Of a DNA stretch of 64,000 bases, positions 56,241-64,000 are shown in pieces (positions within the stretch are counted from its first letter, which is position 1; every line of letters begins with the position of its first letter). The notes beneath the pieces were generated by a model that did not search any database, had not been told where the DNA came from, and was given only the letters and a program-made list of their open reading frames with translations. The position numbers and the translations under genes are program-made. The stretch lies in assembly GCA_014529385.2 (NCBI GenBank), contig CM043966.1, positions 85,778,087 through 85,842,086 on the forward strand, read 5' to 3'. The stretch comes from Adiantum capillus-veneris. Its lineage: Eukaryota; Streptophyta; Polypodiopsida; Polypodiales; Pteridaceae.

Positions 56241-56327
56241 GTGTGTTAATTAAACTCTTGGACCTAGGGAAAATTTGAGGTGTTAGGTTGAAAAATGTGA
56301 TCTTGATGAATTCAATTATAGAGACAT

Positions 56328-56868
56328 TTGATTAAAAAGAGGGAGAGAAAGAAAGAGAGAGAATTATCCCCGTCTTTGCAAGACGATTTCCATCAGGCCT
56401 ACTGCAAATTCATGGATTTCAACAGTAGGTTTATGAGAGCTTGCCTATCCCGACACTATTCAATGCGAATAAGCGTGATGAAATGGCTAGATAAGAGATT
56501 TTCTCCTTCCACTTGGAGGATCAACTGGTCAGGATCTGGTGGAATTTTCTTCATTGATGCGGGAGATTTAGAAGGTTTAGAACTAAAAATGAAAAGACTC
56601 AAATGGGCCGAAGATCTTCAAGTGATTGAATACTTTTTCATTGGAACGGAGAATCGAGAGGAAACCCTTGTAATAGATAATGTCCAAGTATCACAAAATC
56701 AGTGGGTGTTTGATCATGTGTCTAAGTAATCTATCCAGGTAGAATTAAGCCCATAGGAGTAGGCCGTAGTTTAAATGGACCAAAATATGTTGTATATTTT
56801 GATCCTATATCTGATCCACCCAAAGTCCACAAGATTCTAGTATAGGATTGTCGTCACCCTTGTACATA
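56328..56868 (+). pseudogene. ORF upstream of gag in element D copy 1
   Basis: An open frame 56,328-56,729 (about 133 codons, basic start). The coding block has W-S-G-S-G-G-I-F-F-I-D-A-G, L-K-M-K-R-L-K-W-A-E-D-L and Q-W-V-F-D-H-V-S-K. A one-base loss relative to copy 2 then ends it, but the shared frame reads on (D-V/Y-V-V-Y-F-D-P-I-S-D-P-P-K-V-H) to about 56,850. Copy 2 retains the same protein sequence. No family recognised. An ORF before gag recalls Ogre-type elements, but I see no sequence link. Confidence 0.5.
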
Positions 56869-57101
56869 GTAGGACCTTTGTAAATTGTATTAACTCTTGT
56901 ATATATTATGGTTCTCATGGGAATGCTATAAGCAATTTTGTTTATGGCTTGGCAATTGTTTTCATCCTGTGTGCAAATAAGTTAAAAGCATAAGTAAGGG
57001 AGATTTCATTTGGTACTAAATTCCACTAAATTAATCTCAAGGAAATACTCGTGTAAATAGACTTTACACTATTGCTCAAGAGAAAATTACTATTAAAGCA
57101 A

Positions 57102-57980
57102 GTTAAGTTCAACTCCCTACTTTCAAGGGAGAGGGATCCAATTTAGAGCGAGATGCCGAAGCATGGTTAGATGCTATGGACGACTATTTTAAAACTACAG
57201 GAACTGTTCAAGAAAACCAAACAATGTTGGGTATGTTCCGTCTCAGCGGAGATGCCAAACTTTGGTGGAAGCAACACTGCAGAGATAATCCCACGAGTAG
57301 TCCATCCTGGGAGAAAATGAAGCAGGCAATCAAAGAGCGCTATCTCCCTCCTGCACATCAGGCTATCAAGACGAATGAATTCTTTGGTCTACGCCAACTA
57401 GGACTTTCATTAGAGGAGTACTACACCAAGTTTGTGTCTTTACGATGCTATGCTCCTCAGATGACCATGGAGTAACAAATTGCCCGTTTCTGTCAAGGCC
57501 TCAACAAACCTCTGAGTACACGTTTCGAAGCCATGAGGCCTACATCAATACAGGATGGCCTTCTCAGGGGTAGGCCTCTGGCAACGGAAGGAACTAACTC
57601 TACAAGGAACTATAATGGATTTAATAACTTTAGGGGAAGAGCCAGAGGAACTTTCTACCAAGGATATCAACAACGTGGAGTAACTGCAATAGCGAACTTG
57701 GAGCAGACCGTCGCAAATGTTAGGTGCTATGGATGCAATCAAATGGGGCACTATAGAAATAACTGTCCTGAAGAGCAAAACCGTTGAACTACTGCTAGAG
57801 CCATTCCTCAAAATCAAGGAGATAATCTAAGAGGAGGTAGAAATGGAGGACGAGGTAGAGGAAGAGCAAGATGAGCCAGAGCTTATGCAATCATGGGAGA
57901 ATCAACTTTAATGAAGGAGGAAGATGAAAGAGCCACTTGCTTGGCTACAATTAGTAATCCTAGAACTCAACAACAATAGG
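57102..57980 (+). pseudogene. Gag of element D copy 1
   Basis: L-P-T-F-K-G-E-G and A-E-A-W-L-D-A-M-D-D-Y-F open the capsid block. L-S-G-D-A-K-L-W-W-K-Q-H and L-S-L-E-E-Y-Y-T-K-F follow, then a TAA at 57,474 that copy 2 shares, and Q-I-A-R-F-C-Q-G-L. The C-part is Arg/Gly-rich with the regular zinc knuckle C-Y-G-C-N-Q-M-G-H-Y-R-N-N-C (57,733-57,774). Further stops lie at about 57,785 and 57,871. The end N-P-R-T-Q-Q-Q and stop is common to both copies. Confidence 0.85.
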
Positions 57981-58720
57981 CAGTTTTGTAAAACCACTAT
58001 AAGTCGATAATGTAAAACTTTGAGTTACTTATATAATGGTATACATTATTTTATTTCCCAAATTACTTAAGGAATCTAAAGTTAGATTAGCATTCAATCA
58101 AGAAACTAAGGGTTGACCTAGCAAATGAGACAGAGGTTCTTGATAGTATGAAAAGATTTTGAATCTGGAGATTGAGATAGTTATTAAGAAACCAACTCAC
58201 ATTCTTTGTGCACACGATTGCCTTCCTTGAAAAATGACCTAGATATGAAAGTATTAATGTACGAGACTAATAGGAAGCCAAAAAGAACTCTTGGTATGAT
58301 ACTTCTTAAAACCCTTTACATATTGTTGGTTAACCAAGTTAGAGCACAGAGGGGGTACCTCTGGTGCAATAGTGGAAGCTTGTGCCGAATGCAGATTGCT
58401 CAAGATGGCAAGAACACGCCGCACGCATTCAGATTGGCAAAGCTCGAATACATGATACTTGTTGAGCGCTGATTTCTTTGAAAGGTTAGTTAGATCGAGC
58501 ACGTTCGTGTTGAGAAGGTGGATAAATGGATCTTTTATAGAATGGATTTAATCTGGTTTTTGAGATGATACAATTGGTTTATAAAGGTTTTCAAGATGCG
58601 CTCAACACTGAGAGTTTCTTAGAATAAAATTGAGTAGCAAGTAATCAGTAAGGAAGTGTAGAAACTCTCACGAGAGTGTATCCTTGAAAAACTAGAAAGA
58701 ACTTCTTAGAGTAATAAGTA
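57981..58720 (+). other. Interior of D copy 1 without pol
   Basis: Where protease, RT and integrase should be there are only about 740 bases with no pol motifs. The first 220 bases are shared with copy 2. Confidence 0.6.
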
Positions 58721-58727
58721 ACATTTG

Positions 58728-58830
58728 GTACAGTGGAAAGATTATCCCACCGAAGACGCCACTTGGGAGGATGAATTTCTCTTCTCAAAGACTTTCCCAG
58801 TTTGGTTGAGATGAGGACATCTCAAATTCT
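58728..58830 (+). pseudogene. Remnant of pol C-terminus, chromodomain-like
   Basis: V-Q-W-K-D-Y-P-T-E-D-A-T-W-E-D-E is the tail motif of chromovirus pol. It shows that D derives from an autonomous chromovirus-like gypsy by internal deletion. Confidence 0.75.
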
Positions 58831-58840
58831 TAGGTTGGGG
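58829..58840 (+). other. Polypurine tract before the second D LTR
   Basis: TTAGGTTGGGG directly before TGATTCTAAGG. Confidence 0.6.
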
Positions 58841-60400
58841 TGATTCTAAGGTCTCCACCTTTCTAGTTGTAGAGCGATGAACTCAAAGTTTTACGGAAAA
58901 GCATCGGACTTACAAACAGGTAAAGCACTATTTCAAAAGCAATTAAAAATGGTATTTTTGGAATCTTAAGCACAACAAACCCCGGGCTAGAAATTTCAGA
59001 TTTAAATTCGGACAAAAACTGACCCACTAGTCCTTCCAAAAGATTCAATGTAAATTAAATTATTAAGAAAAATTGAATGGTTGCAGTAATCATTTAAGCA
59101 TAGACTTTACTAAAGGCCTCCAAGATATTTACCACATATTTACCAATTAAGAAAAATATAGTAGAATTGATATTTTAAAGTTGGTAGGTAATGGGAGGGG
59201 TCATCACTGACGTGCCAGGGATACAATTAGCAGTAGAGGGTGCCATCTTGAGTTGTAGGGCTGCTTGAACTGCAAGCAACTACCTTTTTCAGCCTGTGAG
59301 AGATTATGAGTGCCATAAATTTTTAAATAGGACCCCTTACTTCACAATTTCGAACAGACTCGAAGTCCTGGCCATTTCTCTCTCACCTAGAGAGATCGCT
59401 ACTCAGGCATCACTAGAGAGCAAAACTCTAGTTGGTTAATCCACGGAATAAGAAGTTATGGCACCTAAAAGGACCTGAGCCAATCCTACATCTGATGATG
59501 AGGGCAGAGCTCTAAAAATAACTAGAGCATCGCAGGACGATGAAGCTGGGCCTAGTAGTAGGATTACGGAGGAGAATGTTCAGGCGCCAGCGCAGTAGCA
59601 GATGGCCGATCAATCCCAAGTGGGTTTTCCATTATTCAATTAAGTCTTTAAATAGTTTAAGTTCTTTTATAAGTTAGCATTGCATACGTAAGAGGTGAGT
59701 AAGAATCAGAAAAGGAATAATTGACCAAAAACGGAAGGTAACTTCCAACGTGCATTTGTTTATAATGTAGGAAAGAATTGTTTGGGTTAAAACTGGTTGA
59801 ATTAGGAAAGATATGATTGATCATCCGTAAGATAGTTTGTCTCAAGACGCCTCCGACTCCTTGGTATAAATTGATGATGATGATGGCTTTACAGCCCACG
59901 GATAAGTCAGTTATCCCCATGAACGATGAGTCTCTACTCCGTGTCATGTCTTGATGTTTCTACATAAGTTAGGATACCGTTTTTATCCTAGGGGAGCTGC
60001 CCGGTTGTATGGGCAACTGGTTTGGTGTATGGGCACCCGGAACCTTGGGTGGGGGTTTAGCCACTCCAGATTGTGAATAAGGAATGGGTGCCGTTTTTTC
60101 ACCCTTAGGTGGTCTTGAGACAAGAAGAGTACTGGTCACGGTTATTATGGGTAATGTTTTGATTGACAGTACCCTGTCTTAAGTTTAAAGATGTCTGTTT
60201 TTCTAAAGAATGCTTTCAATGCTGTCTTCAATAAATGATTGAAGGAATTACTGTGATGGAAAGTTAAAAGAAACTATTATTTTAAGTGTTAAAACAACGT
60301 GATAACTAGTAATTAGAAAACAAAAGAATCATGTGTGAGTGCGGGGTGGTAAGTGGAGATTGACTAATATTGTCAATCATGGACGGGTGGACCTGATTAT
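58841..60400 (+). mobile_element. LTR of D copy 2 (also the 3' LTR of copy 1), 3' truncated
   Basis: Matches the LTR of copy 1. It retains the undisturbed insertion site of element C at 60,029-60,033, and is cut at about 60,400 by a deletion that in copy 1 spans 55,862-56,501. Confidence 0.85.
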
Positions 60401-60747
60401 CTCCTTCCACTTGGAGGATCAGCTAGTCAGGATCTGGTGGAATTTTCTTCATTGATGCGAGAGATTTAGAAGGTTTAGAACTAAAAATGAAAAGACTCAA
60501 ATGGGCCGAAGATCTTCAAGTGATTGAAGTATACTTTTTCATTGGAACGGAGAATCCAGAGGAAGCCCTTGTAATAGATGATGTCTAAGTATCACAAAAT
60601 GAGTGGGTGTTTGATCAGGTGTCTAAAGTAAACTATCCAGGTAGAACTAAGCCCATAGGAGTAGGCCCTAGTTTTAATGGACCAAAAGATGTTGTATATT
60701 TTGATCCTATATCTGATCCACCCAAAGTCCACAAGATTCTAGTATAG
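60401..60747 (+). pseudogene. ORF upstream of gag, D copy 2
   Basis: Preserves the block from S-P-S-T-W-R-I to V-H-K-I-L-V, with stops at about 60,425 and 60,586 but without the one-base loss seen in copy 1. Includes P-I-G-V-G-P-S-F-N-G-P-K and V-V-Y-F-D-P-I-S-D-P-P-K. Function unknown. Confidence 0.5.
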
Positions 60748-61003
60748 GATTGTCGTCACCCTTGTACATAGTAGGACCTTCATGGATTGTATTAACTCTT
60801 GTACATATTATGGTTCTAATGGGTATGCTATAAGCAGTTTTGTTTATGGCTTGGCAATTGTATTCATTTTGTGTGCAAATAAGTTAAAAGCATAAGTAAG
60901 AGAGATTTCATTTGGTACTAAATTCCACTAATTTAATCTCAGGGAAATACTCGTGTAAATAGCCTTTACACTATTGCTCAAGAGAAAATTACTATTAAAG
61001 CAA

Positions 61004-61942
61004 GTTAAGTTTAACTCCCTACTTTCAAGGGAGAGGGACCCAATTTCGAGGGAGATGCCGAAGCATGGTTAGATGCTATGGACGACTATTTTAAAACTGC
61101 AGAAATTGTTCAGGAAAACCAAACAATTTTGGGTATGTTCCGTCTCAGCGGAGATGCCAAACTTTGGTGGAAGCAACACTGCAGAGATAATCCCACGAGT
61201 AGTCCATCTTGGGAGAAAATGAAGCAGGCAATCAAAGAACGCTATCTCCCTCCTGCACATCAGGCTATCAAGATGAATGAATTCTTTGGTCTATGGTAAC
61301 TAGGACTTTCATTAGAGGAGTACTACACCAAGTTTGTGTCTTTACGACGCTATGCTCCTCAGATGACCATGGCGTAACAAATTGCCCGTTTCTGTCAAGG
61401 CCTCAACAAACCCCTGAGTACACGTCTCGAAGCCATGAGGCCTACATCAATACAGGATGCCCTTCTCAGGGCTAAGCCTCTTGCAGCGGAAGGAACCAAC
61501 TCTACAAGGAACTATAATGGATTTAATAACTCTAGGGGAAGAGCTAGAGGAACTTTCATAACTTTAGGGGAAGAGCGAGAGGATTTAATAACTTTAGGGG
61601 AAGAGCCAGAGGAACTTTCAACCAAGGATATCAACAACGTGGAGTAGCTGCAACAATGAACTTGGAGCAGAACTTCCTAAACGTTAGGTGCTATGGATGC
61701 AATCAAATGGGGCACTATAGAAATAACTGTCCTGAAGAGCGAAACCCTCGAACTACTGCTAGAGCCATTCCTCAAAATCAAGGAGATAATCTAAGAGGAG
61801 GTAGAAATGAAGGACGAGGTAGAGGAAGAGCAAGAGGAGCCAGAGCTTATGCAATCATGGGAGAACCAACCTTAATGAACAAGGAAGATGAAAGAGCCAC
61901 TTGCTTGGCTACAATTAGTAATCCTAGAACTCAACAACAATA
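61004..61942 (+). pseudogene. Gag of element D copy 2
   Basis: Same layout as copy 1. Stops at about 61,297 (R-Q changed to W-stop) and at the shared TAA (61,376). The Arg/Gly-rich part carries an extra in-place triplication of about 30 bases (61,525-61,620), which shifts the frame. Zinc knuckle C-Y-G-C-N-Q-M-G-H-Y-R-N-N-C at 61,690-61,731. The C-part to N-P-R-T-Q-Q-Q is open. Confidence 0.85.
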
Positions 61943-62206
61943 GGCGGTTTTGTAAAACCACTATAAGTCCATAATGTAAAACTTTGAGTTACTTATATAA
62001 TGGTATACATAATTTTCTTTCCCAAATTACTTAAGGAATCTAAAGTTAAATTAGCATTCAATCAAGAAATTAAGCGTTGATCTAGCAAATGAAACAGAGG
62101 AGAGGTTCTCGATAGTATGAAAAGAATTTGAATCTTGAGATTGAGATAGTTATTAAGAAACCAACTCACATTCTTTGTGGACACGATAGCCTTCCTTGAA
62201 AAATGA

Positions 62207-62583
62207 GGAATTCCAGACATCGAGCAAAAAAAACCGAGTGTGTTGTTTTTCGAGCAAAAGTAAAGAGAATTGTAACACAAATTGGATTTTTTATTAAGTC
62301 CCCCACCTTTTTTGGTTACCTCCTTTGCACGCCACCTTCCCAATTCTCCACGAGCTTCGTCCCTACCCACGCCTACCTCCTCTGTCCTCCTTTGTTCAAG
62401 TGCCCCACATCCATGCTCCTCCCACACCCCCATGCCTTTGTTGCCCTCCCTCACCCTGCTCATATGCTTCCCCCTGGCTGCCCTTGCCAAATATTTCCTC
62501 TTCTCTTCGCTAGCAAATAGGCATGCAGACACACTATGTCAAGCCCTATCACACAGCCGTGCCACATGTGCTCGTTGACCTGA

Positions 62584-62586
<3 letters not shown>
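62207..62586. other. Gene-free sequence right of D copy 2
   Basis: C- and T-rich sequence with short ORFs on both strands that resemble nothing known to me. Confidence 0.4.
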
Positions 62587-63630
<1,044 letters not shown>

Positions 63631-63633
63631 ACA

Positions 63634-63880
63634 TTCCGTGCCGACGCGGTATGTTGACGGGCCAAGAACCGGTAAACTCACAAGGTTTTCTTCATGATCT
63701 CACAGGGCTTTGGAATCTGTTGCTTGCCCTTCCGCGTCGGCGCGGCATGCTGAAGGGCCAAGAATGGGTAACTGATTTATGCCTTTTTTTTTTTAATGAG
63801 ACATTATCTCACAAGGCTTCGGACTTTGCTGCTTGCCCTTCCTCGCCGGCGTGGCATGCTGAAGGGCCAAGAACGGGTAA
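63634..63880 (+). repeat. Three GC-rich tandem repeats of about 100 bp
   Basis: A 42-base core (GCATGCTGAAGGGCCAAGAA and flanks) occurs at 63,634-63,675, 63,730-63,771 and 63,839-63,880. It is preceded in the last two by GCTTGCCC and followed in the first two by spacer with TCTCACA. Periods are 96 and 109 bases. Confidence 0.85.
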
Positions 63881-64000
63881 GAGGCATTTTGCACGGGCTG
63901 CATTTACAGCTAGATGCTGACCCCCAATGGCCCTGATGCGCAATCCGTACCTCCTCAATCTTGTCTTTTGGAGGTGGTGAATTCTCCCCATTTGATTGCT

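Larger units (their letters stand above)
60401..62206 (+). mobile_element. Interior of element D copy 2, truncated
   Basis: Starts inside the ORF upstream of gag and collinear with copy 1 until about 62,206 (after GAAAAATGA), where similarity ends. No pol, polypurine tract or right LTR. Confidence 0.85.

Overview
This window looks like repeat-rich nuclear DNA from a land plant. The evidence is several plant-type Ty3/gypsy and Ty1/copia LTR retrotransposons, primer-binding sites matching plant initiator-Met and Asp tRNAs, a short interstitial run of the plant telomere unit TTTAGGG, and no bacterial gene organisation. I cannot name the species. Long (CA)n, (GA)n and (TA)n runs are unusually common. 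I found no convincing host gene; almost everything recognisable is retrotransposon sequence, mostly decayed, with repeated nesting.

Layout. 1-2.8 kb: a cysteine-rich coding remnant, a compound microsatellite and an LTR end with an initiator-Met primer-binding site. 2.83-3.00 kb: a long imperfect hairpin resembling a plant MIR precursor. 4.0-11.3 kb (+): gypsy element F, with a stop-riddled pol followed by an unrecognised accessory ORF (aORF). A second, divergent aORF copy lies inverted at 11.5-13.6 kb, so the two converge. 13.8-15.8 kb: repeat R1, then a 5'-truncated copia element G with an open RT/RNase H frame and one LTR. 15.8-31.9 kb (-): gypsy B, split inside its protease by a full-length gypsy A (18,485-29,490, + strand) with 2.5-kb LTRs and a Tat-like second RNase H. 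33-37.3 kb: an LTR fragment, another R1 copy, GA-rich tandem repeats, a copia remnant and a small LTR plus PBS. 39.0-40.9 kb (-): integrase and 3' end of chromovirus-like gypsy E. 40.9-62.2 kb (+): two tandem copies of a gag-only gypsy D. The first copy is split by the complete 13.4-kb gypsy C (42,080-55,489, - strand). 62.2-64 kb: three very long microsatellites and a GC-rich repeat of about 100 bp.

Element C is the most interesting. It has perfect 5-bp target-site duplications (ATGGG), and the second D copy preserves the matching empty site. Besides gag (four zinc knuckles), protease, RT, RNase H and integrase, it carries a 3' ORF downstream of integrase. This ORF has a second retropepsin-like domain with a canonical D-T-G triad, plus four W-x-P-K/R motifs. 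It lies in the integrase C-terminal frame and is separated from it by a single UAG. A further small acidic ORF follows. With the F accessory ORF and the ORF upstream of gag in D, three gypsy lineages here carry coding sequence beyond gag-pol that I do not recognise.

Nesting order read from the sequence: D inserted into E, and C later into D; A inserted into B; the truncated copia G joins the end of B; an R1 fragment interrupts the plus-strand aORF. LTR pairs of A and C differ at roughly 5-7% of positions in the stretches I compared by eye, so these are not very recent insertions.
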